A program made the translations under genes and the position numbers. Positions 43,147-51,524 of a stretch of DNA of 64,000 nt are shown here, one piece after another; within the stretch, counting starts at the first letter, position 1; the number at the start of each line of letters is the position of its first letter. The notes beneath the pieces are model-generated. The model searched no databases. It worked only from the letters and a program-made list of their open reading frames with translations, and was not told where the DNA came from. The DNA comes from DATJPY01 sp035506135 (GTDB taxonomy: Bacteria; Myxococcota_A; UBA9160; PR03). The DNA is taken from contig DATJPY010000087.1 of NCBI GenBank assembly GCA_035506135.1, forward strand, positions 1 to 64,000, written 5' to 3'.

Positions 43147-44881
43147 CGAGCGCGACCCGGCCCTGGGCGGTTGCGGCGAGGGTCCAGCGCCGCGTCAGAT
43201 GGGGAAGGACGCCCGGCCGATCGGCGACGGCGATCACGCCGGCGCGCGGCAGCCGCTGCGTCAGCAGCTCGTAGGCCTTCGCTTCGGTGGCCGCGTCGAG
43301 GTTCGAGGTGGCCTCGTCGAGCAGGATCCAGTCGGGCTCGTGCAGCAGCACGCGAGCCAGCGCGAGCCGCTGCTGCTGGTGGGCCGAGAGCTTCTGCTCC
43401 CACGGCTCCTCCTCGTCGAGCTGCGCGGCCAGCTCGTCGAGCCCGAGCACGCGCAGCGCGTCGCGGATCCGCTCGTCCGGGAACGAGTCCGGCGGCGAGG
43501 GATACGACACCGCGGCGCGCAGCGTGCCGATCGGCCAGTACGGCCGCTGCGCGAGGAAGAGCATGCGCTCGCGCGGCGGCTCCTCGATGCGCCCGGACCC
43601 GAACGGCCAGATCCCCGCCAGTGCGCGCATCAGCGTGGTGCGGCCCGTGCCCGGCCGACCCTCGACGGCGACGCGGTCTCCGGCGGCGACGACCGCGTTC
43701 GCGCCGTCGAGGAGCACGCGGCCGCGCGGCGCCTCCACGTGGACGCCATCGAGCCGGATCGGGCTGCCCTCCGCGCGCTCGAGGCGGATTCCCCCGCCCT
43801 CGAACTCGCCCTGCGTCGCGTCGATGGCCTCCGAGAAGCCGCTGAGGCGCTCGATGTTCGCGCGCCATCGTGCGATCTCCTGATAGGCGTTCACGAACCA
43901 CGTGAGCGCGCCCGAGACCTGCCCGTACGCGAAGCGCGTCTGTGCGATCACCCCGAGCGAGAGCAAGCCCGCGAAGTACGCGAGGCCGGCCGCGACGAGC
44001 GGCACGAGCGTGTTGGCTACGCCGATCCCCTGCGTGAGGAGGGCGAGGTTCCGCTGCGCTCCGACGAGCTGGCAGAAGTTGTCGTAGACCCGGAGGAAGC
44101 GGCCGACGGCGCCGACCCGCTCGACGGCCTCGCCGCGCGAGAGGGCGACCGCCTCGACGTGGTCGCGGTAGCGGACCAGCCCGTAGCGGAAGTCGGCCTC
44201 GAGTCGGATCCGGTCGAAGTTGAGCGGCACCAGTCGACGCCCCACCGCGTTGGTGAGCCACATCGAGAAGATCGCGAAGCCCACCGCCACCCAGAGCAGG
44301 AGCCCCGGGATCTGGCGCATTCGCCCCGCGATCGGGATCGCCCACTCCGCCGAGATGTTCCAGAGCATGGCCGCGAACGAGGCGAGCGTCACCAGCGCGG
44401 ACAGCAGCGAGAGCGCGAGCCCGCACGAGCTGGCGGTGAAGTCGCGGACGTCCTCGGTGATGCGCACGTCCGGGTTGTCGAGCTCCTGGCGATGCAGATC
44501 CGCCTGGCAGTACGCCTGCGGGCCGATCCAGCGCTCGAGGTAGTGCGCGGTGAGTCCGCGGCGCCAGCGCACCCGCAGCCGCTGCTGCACCCAGTCTGCG
44601 TAGGCCGGCACGACGACGGCGAACAGCATGAAGGCGATCATCCGCGCGATGCCCCGACCGAAGGCGGCGGCGTCGCGGGCGCCCAGCGAGTCGACGACGT
44701 CGCGCTGTGCCACGGAGACCAGCACGTTCGAGTAGACGCCGCCGAGCTGCAGCGCGATCGCGCCGGCCAGCAGCAGGGCGCCCCATTTCGCATCGGGGGA
44801 GGTCCAGTAGATCCGAACGAGCCGCCAGAGCGCCCGAAGCAGCGCACGCCCCTGGACCCTCGGCTGAGCCGGCTGTGACAT
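43136..44881 (-). CDS. ABC transporter (SbmA/YddA type) with degenerate ATPase
   Basis: The 581-residue protein joins an SbmA/BacA-like membrane domain (1-350, five or six helices) to a nucleotide-binding domain of the YddA/ABCD type. The Walker A reads GRPGTGRTT, with Arg414 in place of the essential Lys. The signature is LSAHQQQR instead of LSGGQ, and the switch His is Asp554 (VADRPG). Walker B (WILLDEATSNLD) is intact. The reading frame is fully open, so it is not a pseudogene. It may hydrolyse ATP poorly, act as a passive or regulatory carrier, or work with SulP. AAGGGGG lies before the ATG. Confidence 0.85.
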   Translation of the reverse strand: MSQPAQPRVQGRALLRALWRLVRIYWTSPDAKWGALLLAGAIALQLGGVYSNVLVSVAQRDVVDSLGARDAAAFGRGIARMIAFMLFAVVVPAYADWVQQRLRVRWRRGLTAHYLERWIGPQAYCQADLHRQELDNPDVRITEDVRDFTASSCGLALSLLSALVTLASFAAMLWNISAEWAIPIAGRMRQIPGLLLWVAVGFAIFSMWLTNAVGRRLVPLNFDRIRLEADFRYGLVRYRDHVEAVALSRGEAVERVGAVGRFLRVYDNFCQLVGAQRNLALLTQGIGVANTLVPLVAAGLAYFAGLLSLGVIAQTRFAYGQVSGALTWFVNAYQEIARWRANIERLSGFSEAIDATQGEFEGGGIRLERAEGSPIRLDGVHVEAPRGRVLLDGANAVVAAGDRVAVEGRPGTGRTTLMRALAGIWPFGSGRIEEPPRERMLFLAQRPYWPIGTLRAAVSYPSPPDSFPDERIRDALRVLGLDELAAQLDEEEPWEQKLSAHQQQRLALARVLLHEPDWILLDEATSNLDAATEAKAYELLTQRLPRAGVIAVADRPGVLPHLTRRWTLAATAQGRVALDAA

Positions 44882-44981
44882 CTTGTCCCCCTTCGGGCGG
44901 CATCATCGCCGCCGTGCCGGCGCCGCGCCATCGCGCGAGCGCCGATGACGACGCGTCCCGAGCAGCGAGCATCGGACCGGC

Positions 44982-44987
44982 TACGCT
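44982..44987 (+). promoter_or_regulatory. -10-like element for the PPK2 gene
   Basis: TACGCT, preceded by GGC, lies 22 nt before the ATG at 45010. A GGAGG ribosome-binding site lies between them, so this gene would have a short leader rather than a leaderless mRNA. The hexamer is the same as in several leaderless candidates. Confidence 0.35.
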
Positions 44988-45009
44988 TCTCCGATCGGAG
45001 GATGCAGCG

Positions 45010-45858
45010 ATGAAGGCCACCGGAGCTGCGAAGACGAGCGCGAAGGCGCCCAAGGCCGCGAGCAAGCCGGGCGAGAAGTCCGACGGGAAGCTCAAGCGCA
45101 AGACGTACGACAAGGAGCTGCGGAAGCTTCACGTCGAGCTGGTGAAGCTCCAGGAGTGGGTCAAGCAGGAGGGGATCAAGGTCTGCATCCTCTTCGAGGG
45201 ACGCGACGGTGCCGGCAAGGGTGGGACCATCAAGGCGATTACCGAGCGCGTGAGCCCGCGCGTGTTCCGCGTCGTGGCGCTTCCGGCTCCGACGGAGCGC
45301 GAGAAGAGCCAGATGTACCTGCAGCGCTACATCCCGCATCTTCCTGCGGCCGGCGAGATCGTGATCTTCGATCGGAGCTGGTACAACCGCGCCGGGGTGG
45401 AGCGGGTGATGGAATTCTGCAGCGAGGACGCGGTCGACCGCTTCCTCGAGCTGACCCCTCTCGTGGAGAAGGCGATCGTGTCGTCCGGAATCGTCCTCCT
45501 CAAGTACTGGCTCGAGGTGAGCCCGGAGGAGCAGACGCGCCGCCTCGAGTCCCGCATCGACGACGGCCGCAAGATCTGGAAGCTCTCGCCGATGGACGTC
45601 GAGTCCTACTCGCGCTGGTACGACTACTCGCGCGCGCGCGACGACATGTTCCGCGCCACCGATACGGCCTGGGCGCCCTGGTTCGTGGTCCGCTCGGACG
45701 ACAAGAAGCGGGCGCGCCTCAACCTGATCAGCCACCTGCTCGGTCAGATCCCCTACAAGAAGGTGGCGCGCGAGAAGGTCGAGCTGCCGAAGCGTCAGAA
45801 GGCCAAGGGCTACCAGGAGCCCAACTTCCCGTTCAAGTTCGTGCCCGAGACGTTCTGA
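45010..45858 (+). CDS. ppk2: polyphosphate kinase 2, class I (PA0141-like)
   Basis: The 282-residue PPK2 has a Lys/Ala-rich N-terminal leader (1-30), then Walker A FEGRDGAGKGGTIK (Lys70), SPRVFRVVALPAPTEREK, and Walker B IVIFDRSWYNRAG. This is the class I pattern, whose members make ATP or GTP from the diphosphate and polyphosphate. GGAGG lies 8 nt before the ATG. It is followed 16 nt later by the LOG gene and then phosphoketolase. It is a different subtype from the PPK2 at 32703. Confidence 0.93.
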   Translation: MKATGAAKTSAKAPKAASKPGEKSDGKLKRKTYDKELRKLHVELVKLQEWVKQEGIKVCILFEGRDGAGKGGTIKAITERVSPRVFRVVALPAPTEREKSQMYLQRYIPHLPAAGEIVIFDRSWYNRAGVERVMEFCSEDAVDRFLELTPLVEKAIVSSGIVLLKYWLEVSPEEQTRRLESRIDDGRKIWKLSPMDVESYSRWYDYSRARDDMFRATDTAWAPWFVVRSDDKKRARLNLISHLLGQIPYKKVAREKVELPKRQKAKGYQEPNFPFKFVPETF

Positions 45859-45874
45859 GCGGTGGTGGCGCGCG

Positions 45875-46609
45875 ATGAGTGAGGGGAAGCCGCACTTCGG
45901 ACAGTCCGACGTCGTCCGCCTGAGCGACGAGGACGCCGTCGTGAACCTGGTCGTGGGCGCCGTGCAGGGGCTGTGGGAGGTCGTCAACCAGCTGACCCGC
46001 CTGCGGCGCACGCGGCGCGAGAACTATCGCGTCACCATCTTCGGATCCGCCCGGCTCCGGCCCGGTACGGAGGCCTACGACGGCGTCAAGCATCTCGCCG
46101 CGGAGCTCGCGCGCATGGGCTGCGACATCGTGACGGGCGGCGGTCCCGGGCTCATGCAGGCCGCTAACGAGGGCGCGGCTTCGGTGGAGTCGACGGCGCG
46201 CGAGCGATCGGTCGGGATCCGGGTGGAGCTCCCGTTCGAGCAGGAGATCAACCCGTTCGTGGGCGAGGTGTACGAGCACCGCACCTTCTTCTCGCGACTC
46301 CATCACTTCATGATCGTGTCCGACGCCTTCGTGGTCGTTCCGGGCGGGATCGGCACGTTGCTCGAGATGTCGCTCGCGTGGCAGCTCCTGCAGGTGCGCA
46401 AGCTCTACAACACGCCGCTCATCCTGGTGGGGGAGATGTGGAAGGATCTCGTCGAGTGGGCCCGCCGCAGCATGCTGCGGGACGGCCTCGAGCTCGCGAA
46501 CGAGGTGGACTTCTCCATTCCCCACTGCGCGAAGGACATCGACCAGACGATCGAGCGGATCCGCGCGAGCCGCGAGGAGTGGCTGCGCGCCCAGACCGCA
46601 CGGACCTGA
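45875..46609 (+). CDS. LOG-family (TIGR00730-like) nucleotide hydrolase-like protein
   Basis: The 244-residue Rossmann-fold protein has GGGPGLMQAANEGA and the family motif PGGIGTLLE. Plant and bacterial LOG proteins cleave cytokinin riboside monophosphates, and many bacterial ones act as purine nucleotide monophosphate nucleosidases. A charged N-terminal extension of about 50 residues precedes the core. It sits between PPK2 and phosphoketolase, suggesting a role in nucleotide or phosphate balance, but this is only context. Confidence 0.85.
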   Translation: MSEGKPHFGQSDVVRLSDEDAVVNLVVGAVQGLWEVVNQLTRLRRTRRENYRVTIFGSARLRPGTEAYDGVKHLAAELARMGCDIVTGGGPGLMQAANEGAASVESTARERSVGIRVELPFEQEINPFVGEVYEHRTFFSRLHHFMIVSDAFVVVPGGIGTLLEMSLAWQLLQVRKLYNTPLILVGEMWKDLVEWARRSMLRDGLELANEVDFSIPHCAKDIDQTIERIRASREEWLRAQTART

Positions 46610-46628
46610 GCCGCGAGGAGCCCCAGTC

Positions 46629-48995
46629 ATGAGCGAAGCGCCCCTCTCCACCGACGAGCTGCGCAGGACGGATGCCTACTGGCGCGCCTGCAACTACCTC
46701 GCCGCCGGCATGATCTACCTGCGCGACAACCCGCTGCTGCGCGAGCCCCTGAAGTCCGAGCACGTGAAGCAGCGGCTGCTCGGGCACTGGGGAACGAGCC
46801 CCGGTCTCGCCTTCCTGTACGTGCACCTGAACCGCCTGATCCGGAAGTACGACCTCGATGCGATCTTCGTGGCCGGCCCGGGACACGGCGCGCCGGGCGT
46901 ACTCGCGCCCGTGTATCTCGAGGGCACCTACTCCGAGATCTTCCCGAACAAGGGGGAGGACGAGGAGGGGATGCGCGAGTTCTTCAAGGAGTTCTCCTTC
47001 CCCGGCGGCATCGGGAGCCACTGTACCCCGGAGACGCCCGGCTCGATCCACGAGGGCGGCGAGCTCGGCTACAGCCTGTCGCACGCCTTCGGCGCCGCCT
47101 TCGACAATCCCCATCTCCTGGTCGCGGTCGCCGTCGGAGACGGCGAGGCGGAGACCGGCCCGCTCGCGACCTCGTGGCACTCGAACAAGTTCCTGAACCC
47201 GATCCGCGACGGCGCCGTGCTGCCGGTCCTCCACCTGAACGGGTACAAGATCAACAACCCGACGCTGCTCGCGCGCATCTCGCACGACGAGCTCGAGCGG
47301 CTGCTCCAGGGCTACGGCTGGAGCCCGCGCTTCGTCGAGGGCCACGAGCCGGCGGTGATGCACCAGCAGATGGCCGCGGTCCTCGAAGAGTGCGTGCTCG
47401 AGATCCGGCGCGTGCAGGAGGCCGCGCGCGCGAGCGGCACGCCGAGCCGGCCGCGCTGGCCGATGATCGTGCTGCGGGCGCCCAAGGGCTGGACCGGGCC
47501 GAAGGAGGTCGACGGCCACAAGGTCGAGGGGTCCTGGCGCGCCCACCAGGTGCCGCTCGCGGGCGTGCACGAGAGCCCCGCCCACCTGAAGCAGCTCGAG
47601 GAGTGGCTGCGCAGCTATCGGCCCGAGGAGCTCTTCGACGCGAGCGGCCGCCTCGTCGCGGAGCTGCGCGAGCTGGCCCCGCGCGGCCGGCGGCGCATGA
47701 GCTCCAATCCGCACGCCAACGGCGGGCTCGTCCGCAAGGCGCTGCGGATGCCGGACTTCCGCGGCTACGCCATCGAGGTCGAGGCGGCGGGCAAGCAGGT
47801 GGCCGAGAACACCCGGCCGCTCGGCCGCTTCCTGCGCGACATCATGCGGGAGAACCCGAGCCGCTTCCGCGTCTTCGGCCCCGACGAGAACACCTCGAAC
47901 CGCCTCGACGCGATCTACGAAGTGAGCAAGAAGCTCTGGCTGGCCGACCGCCTCCCCGAGGACGCCGACGGCGGCGAGCTCGCACCCGACGGACGCGTGC
48001 TGGAGATGCTGTCCGAGCACACGCTCGAGGGCTGGCTGGAAGGCTACCTGCTCAGCGGGCGCCACGGCTTCTTCTCGACGTACGAAGCCTTCGCCCACGT
48101 AATCGACTCGATGTTCAACCAGCACGCCAAGTGGCTCGCGATGGCGCGCCTCCAGTCCTGGCGCGCTCCGGTGTCGTCGCTGAATCTCTTGATCACGTCG
48201 ACGGTCTGGCGCCAGGACCACAACGGCTTCACGCACCAGGATCCCGGGTTCCTCGACGTCGTGGTCAACAAGAGCCCCGACGTCTGCCGCATCTACCTGC
48301 CGCCCGACGTGAACACGCTCCTCTCGGTCGCCGACCACTGCCTGCGCAGCACCGATCTCATCAACGTGATCGTCGCCGACAAGCAGAAGCACCTGCAGTA
48401 CATGACCATGGACCAGGCGATCGTGCACTGCACCAAGGGCATCAGCATCTGGGGCCAGGCGAGCACCGATCAGGGGTCCGAGCCCGACGTCGTGATGGCG
48501 TGCGCGGGCGACATCCCCACCAAGGAGGCGCTCGCCGCGGTGGTGCTGCTCCGCGAGCACTTCCCCACGCTCAAGATCCGCTTCATCAACGTGGTGGATC
48601 TCTTCAAGCTGACGCCGGCCAGCGAGCACCCGCACGGGCTTTCGGACCGCGACTTCGACAGCCTGTTCACCGTCGACAAGCCGATCATCTTCAACTTCCA
48701 CGGCTATCCCTGGCTGATCCACCGGCTCGCGTACCGGCGCACGAACCACGCGAACCTCCACGTGCGCGGCTACAAGGAGAGGGGCAGCATCAACACGCCG
48801 CTCGACCTGGCGATCCAGAACCAGATCGACCGCTTCAGCCTGGCGATCGACGTGATCGACCGCGTGCCCGGGCTGCACGTCGCGGGGGCGCACGCCAAGG
48901 AGGCGCTGCGCAACGCGCAGATCGACTGCCAGAAGTACGCCTACGAGTACGGCGTCGACAAGCCCGAGATCGACGCGTGGCGCTGGCCGTCGTGA
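46629..48995 (+). CDS. xfp: phosphoketolase (XFP)
   Basis: The 788-residue ThDP enzyme splits xylulose-5-P and/or fructose-6-P with inorganic phosphate to acetyl-phosphate and an aldose phosphate. It has GPGHGAPG, SHCTPETPGSIHEGGELGY, the ThDP motif GDGEAETGPLATSWHSNKFLNP, and KQKHLQYM. Full length for the family. GAGGAG precedes the ATG, 19 nt after the LOG gene. It can drain pentose phosphate intermediates made by zwf/gnd/tkt into acetyl-phosphate; no acetate kinase or phosphotransacetylase gene is in the window. Confidence 0.96.
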   Translation: MSEAPLSTDELRRTDAYWRACNYLAAGMIYLRDNPLLREPLKSEHVKQRLLGHWGTSPGLAFLYVHLNRLIRKYDLDAIFVAGPGHGAPGVLAPVYLEGTYSEIFPNKGEDEEGMREFFKEFSFPGGIGSHCTPETPGSIHEGGELGYSLSHAFGAAFDNPHLLVAVAVGDGEAETGPLATSWHSNKFLNPIRDGAVLPVLHLNGYKINNPTLLARISHDELERLLQGYGWSPRFVEGHEPAVMHQQMAAVLEECVLEIRRVQEAARASGTPSRPRWPMIVLRAPKGWTGPKEVDGHKVEGSWRAHQVPLAGVHESPAHLKQLEEWLRSYRPEELFDASGRLVAELRELAPRGRRRMSSNPHANGGLVRKALRMPDFRGYAIEVEAAGKQVAENTRPLGRFLRDIMRENPSRFRVFGPDENTSNRLDAIYEVSKKLWLADRLPEDADGGELAPDGRVLEMLSEHTLEGWLEGYLLSGRHGFFSTYEAFAHVIDSMFNQHAKWLAMARLQSWRAPVSSLNLLITSTVWRQDHNGFTHQDPGFLDVVVNKSPDVCRIYLPPDVNTLLSVADHCLRSTDLINVIVADKQKHLQYMTMDQAIVHCTKGISIWGQASTDQGSEPDVVMACAGDIPTKEALAAVVLLREHFPTLKIRFINVVDLFKLTPASEHPHGLSDRDFDSLFTVDKPIIFNFHGYPWLIHRLAYRRTNHANLHVRGYKERGSINTPLDLAIQNQIDRFSLAIDVIDRVPGLHVAGAHAKEALRNAQIDCQKYAYEYGVDKPEIDAWRWPS

Positions 48996-49029
48996 CCGGG
49001 ACGGGCGGGACGCCGCCAGCCGCCGCCGA

Positions 49030-49410
49030 TCACCAGGGTCCCCAGATCCCCCAGTCCATCGCGGCGTCGCGGTTGGCCTCGGCCGCCATCATGTTCTCGT
49101 CCGCCATCTGCTTCTCGATCTCGAGGCGCTTGTAGGCCTGGTACTGCGGCTCCTGGCCGACGTAGAGGCAGTTGCAGTTGGTGGGGTCCGGATAGACGTA
49201 GTACGTCTTCTTGTTCCGGACCACGGTGCTGATGATGTTCGGCTTCATCGAGGCGAGCGCATTGACGCGCTCGGGCTTGTCGGCCGCGACCTGGTGGAAG
49301 CCCGCCGCCGAGAGCAGGTCCTCGGTGCGCGCCGCCTGGCGGGCCTCCATGGCGGCGCAGCCCGCGAGCAGCAGGACGGCTGCGAGGCCGAACGCGGCGG
49401 TGCGCGACAT
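49030..49410 (-). CDS. small uncharacterised lipoprotein
   Basis: The 126-residue protein has a signal peptide and lipobox (LLLAGC, Cys18). A conserved-looking block NKKTYYVYPDPTNCNCLYVG has two nearby Cys, and a Met/Glu/Ala-rich helix ends in DWGIWGPW. I recognise no domain of known function. GGAGGAG precedes the ATG and a TTGACA box lies upstream. It converges on xfp. Confidence 0.7.
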   Translation of the reverse strand: MSRTAAFGLAAVLLLAGCAAMEARQAARTEDLLSAAGFHQVAADKPERVNALASMKPNIISTVVRNKKTYYVYPDPTNCNCLYVGQEPQYQAYKRLEIEKQMADENMMAAEANRDAAMDWGIWGPW

Positions 49411-49439
49411 GTCTCCTCCGATCGAAGGGCGCGCGGCGT

Positions 49440-49468
49440 AGGGTTCTCCGGGCGGCCGCTGCTGTCAA
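49440..49468 (-). promoter_or_regulatory. possible promoter of the small lipoprotein gene
   Basis: A perfect TTGACA lies at 49468-49463 on the minus strand. The -10 region 17 nt later (AACCCT) is poor, so the call rests mainly on the -35 match, which is rare in this GC-rich DNA. Confidence 0.3.
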
Positions 49469-49521
49469 CGGACCCTGCGGATCTTCGTTATCCTCCGCCG
49501 GACGGCGCCCAGGAGGAAGCC

Positions 49522-50445
49522 ATGCTCGACGAAGCGACCCGCCAGCGCATCGATCGCACCATCACCTCCGATCGCGTCGTGCTCTTCATGAAGGGCAACC
49601 GCCAGAGCCCGCAGTGCGGCTTCTCCGCGACGGTGGTGCAGATCCTCGACGAGCTCGTTCCCGACTACACCACGGTGGACGTGCTGGCCGACCCCGCCAT
49701 CCGGGAGGGCATCAAGGCCTACTCCTCGTGGCCGACCATCCCGCAGCTCTACGTGGGCGGCGAGTTCGTGGGCGGCTGCGACATCGTGCGCGAGCTGTAC
49801 GGGAACGGCGAGCTGCACGAGAAGCTGGGCGTCGCCGTCCCCGAGCTGCGTGCGCCGACCCTCCACGTGACCCCGGCCGCCGCAGGCTTCCTGCGCGAGG
49901 CGATCGCGAAGTCCGGCGGCCAGGCGCTGCACCTGCGGATCGACCGGGGCTTCCAGAACCGCGCCTACCTCGGGCCGCCGGAGCCCGGCGAGATCGAGGC
50001 GACTGCCCTGGGCGTCACCTTCCGCGTCGACCTCGCCACCGCGCAGCGCGCCGAGGGCGTGCGCATCGACTACGTCGAGACCGAGCACGGCCACGACCTC
50101 GCGATCGAGAACCCGAACGCGCCGGTACCGGTGCGGCAGCTCGACCCGAAGGAGCTCCAGCGGCTGCTCGACGAGCGCGTCTCGCTCCACTTCTTCGACG
50201 TCCGCACCGCCGAGGAGGCGGCGATCGCGCGCATCCCCGGCGCCCGGCTCGTCGACGCGGAGGTGGCCGCCGAGATCGAGCGCCTGCCCCGCGACGCGAT
50301 GCTGGTCTTCCACTGCCATCACGGCGGGCGCAGCCAGCAGGCGGCCGAGCACTTCCGCGGCCTCGGCTTCCGCAACGTCCATAACCTGGTCGGCGGCATC
50401 GACGCCTGGTCGCAGCAGGTCGATCCCTCGGTGCCGCGCTACTAG
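49522..50445 (+). CDS. fusion of CGFS glutaredoxin, IscA-like domain and rhodanese
   Basis: The 307-residue protein has three domains. Residues 1-105 are a Grx4-type monothiol glutaredoxin (PQCGFS with Cys32, WPTIPQLYVGGEFVGGCD). Residues 112-205 resemble an A-type Fe-S carrier (HVTPAAAGFLREAI ... NPNAPV), but all three cluster-binding cysteines are missing. Residues 212-300 are a rhodanese with the active Cys265 in CHHGGRS. Grx4 proteins bind 2Fe-2S clusters and act with BolA, whose gene is next. AGGAGG precedes the ATG. The cysteine-free IscA part may serve only as a protein-binding module. Confidence 0.88.
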   Translation: MLDEATRQRIDRTITSDRVVLFMKGNRQSPQCGFSATVVQILDELVPDYTTVDVLADPAIREGIKAYSSWPTIPQLYVGGEFVGGCDIVRELYGNGELHEKLGVAVPELRAPTLHVTPAAAGFLREAIAKSGGQALHLRIDRGFQNRAYLGPPEPGEIEATALGVTFRVDLATAQRAEGVRIDYVETEHGHDLAIENPNAPVPVRQLDPKELQRLLDERVSLHFFDVRTAEEAAIARIPGARLVDAEVAAEIERLPRDAMLVFHCHHGGRSQQAAEHFRGLGFRNVHNLVGGIDAWSQQVDPSVPRY

Positions 50446-50446
50446 C

Positions 50447-50500
50447 TGATGACCTTCGCTCGCCTGCGGCTCGCTGCGCGTCGACCGACTCTCGAGTCGG
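50447..50500 (-). repeat. dispersed hairpin-plus-tail repeat, copy D (reverse)
   Basis: Read on the minus strand, this is a hairpin (CCGACT, loop CTCG, AGTCGG at 50485-50500) followed by CGCGCAGCGAGCCGCAGG and CGAGCGAAGG. It is a shortened, inverted copy of the repeat at 998, 51420 and 55008, ending after the GAGCGAAG block. It fills the 64-nt gap between the glutaredoxin fusion and bolA. Its stem sequence differs from the other copies but is still perfectly paired. Confidence 0.75.
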
Positions 50501-50509
50501 CCTCCTAGC

Positions 50510-50776
50510 GTGGCGCTCCGGATCGCGAGCGCCGCGGACGGCGTGGCGGAGCGCATGGCGGAGGCGATCCGCGCGGCCCTTCCCGGCGCCGCGGTCGAGG
50601 TGGCGCCGCGCGGGCCCGGCCACTTCGAGGTGAGCGTGGCCGCGGAGGCCTTCCGCGGCCGCGACCGGGTGCATCAGCACCGGATGGTGTATGCCGCACT
50701 GGCGCCGCTGCTGACCGGCGACGCGCCCCCGGTGCACGCCATCGACCGGCTCTCGACGAGCGTCCCGGAGGGGTGA
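50510..50776 (+). CDS. bolA: BolA family protein
   Basis: The 88-residue protein has the BolA alpha/beta layout with HFEVSVAAEAFRGRDRVHQHRMVYAAL and a final PVHAIDRLST, matching the family's FxGxxxVxxHRxVY pattern. BolA proteins form Fe-S-bridged heterodimers with CGFS glutaredoxins and influence iron sensing or cluster delivery. The start is GTG at 50510, with repeat copy D immediately upstream. Adjacent placement after a Grx4 fusion supports a functional pair. Confidence 0.88.
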   Translation: MALRIASAADGVAERMAEAIRAALPGAAVEVAPRGPGHFEVSVAAEAFRGRDRVHQHRMVYAALAPLLTGDAPPVHAIDRLSTSVPEG

Positions 50777-50793
50777 TCCGCACGCGCCCGGGG

Positions 50794-50799
50794 TAAGCT
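50794..50799 (+). promoter_or_regulatory. -10-like element for the HTH gene
   Basis: TAAGCT, preceded by GG, lies 8 nt before the GTG at 50808 with no ribosome-binding site between. It is nearly identical to the element before argC. Confidence 0.4.
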
Positions 50800-50807
50800 C
50801 GCCCGCC

Positions 50808-51407
50808 GTGGCGGCGAGGAGGAGCGGGGGACGCGGCGGCGCGCGGAAACGGGTGCCCGCCGAGGCGGCGCGGCGCGGGGGCGCCGGGCTTCCCGCCGCG
50901 CTGGTGCGCGGCCTCGGCGCGCTCGCCGGCCGTGCCTTCTGGCTCTCGCCGGAGGCCGCGCGCATGCGGGCCGAGGCGGGCCGCTACCTGCGCGAGCTGC
51001 GCCAGATCGCAGGCCTGACCCTCGACGAGCTCTCGGATGCGATCGAGCTCTCCGACCACTCGCTGCTCGAGGCGGTCGAGAACGGCACCGCCACGCTCTC
51101 CTTCGAGCTGATCCTGCGGCTCTCGGCGCTCCTCGCGCGCAACGACCCGGTGCCGTTCATCGCGCGCATGGCGCGCAGCTACAACCCGATGCTGTGGAGG
51201 GCGCTCGAGGACTGGGGGATCGGGCGCATCCCGCTGCAGCTCGAGCGCGAGCGCCGCTTCGTGAACGTGTTCCGCGGCCACGACGTGGCGCGGCGCCTCT
51301 CGGACGAGGGCTTCGAGCGCGTGCTCGACTTCACGCGCGCCGCGTTCGAGGCGGCGCTCCACTTCGCCGCCGAGCAGGAAGGCAAGAAGCCGGGCTCTCG
51401 ACGCTGA
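50808..51407 (+). CDS. XRE-type helix-turn-helix protein
   Basis: The 199-residue protein has a basic Arg/Gly/Ala-rich leader (1-45) and a helix-turn-helix of the Cro/cI type at about 64-115 (GRYLRELRQIAGLTLDELSDAIEL, then LLEAVENGTATLSFELILRLSALL). The C-terminal half has no known domain. It is probably a DNA-binding regulator; targets are unknown. GTG start with a TANNNT element 8 nt upstream. It converges on the DUF885 gene with repeat copy B between. Confidence 0.75.
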   Translation: MAARRSGGRGGARKRVPAEAARRGGAGLPAALVRGLGALAGRAFWLSPEAARMRAEAGRYLRELRQIAGLTLDELSDAIELSDHSLLEAVENGTATLSFELILRLSALLARNDPVPFIARMARSYNPMLWRALEDWGIGRIPLQLERERRFVNVFRGHDVARRLSDEGFERVLDFTRAAFEAALHFAAEQEGKKPGSRR

Positions 51408-51419
51408 CCAGGGTCCGTT

Positions 51420-51524
51420 GCCTCCGGGGCGATCAGGTTGCTCGGAGAATCCCGCAAGCGCCCGAAGGGCGCGCGCAGCGAGCCGAAGGCGAGCGAAGTC
51501 ACCAGACGTGCTGCCGCTCAGCAA
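51420..51524 (+). repeat. dispersed hairpin-plus-tail repeat, copy B
   Basis: This copy starts CCTCCGGGGC, continues ATCCCGCAAG, and has a hairpin at 51458-51472 (GCGCCC, loop GAA, GGGCGC). The conserved tail follows (GCGCAGCGAGCCGAAGG, CGAGCGAAGTCACCAGACG, TGCTGCCGCTCAGCAA). It occupies almost the whole gap between the convergent HTH and DUF885 genes, ending directly at the DUF885 stop. Confidence 0.88.

Noticed and set aside
43136..44881. Pseudogene status for the ABC transporter with a broken Walker A
   Set aside because: The frame is intact over 581 codons, Walker B is conserved and the gene is coupled to sulP, so loss of ATPase activity is more likely than gene decay.
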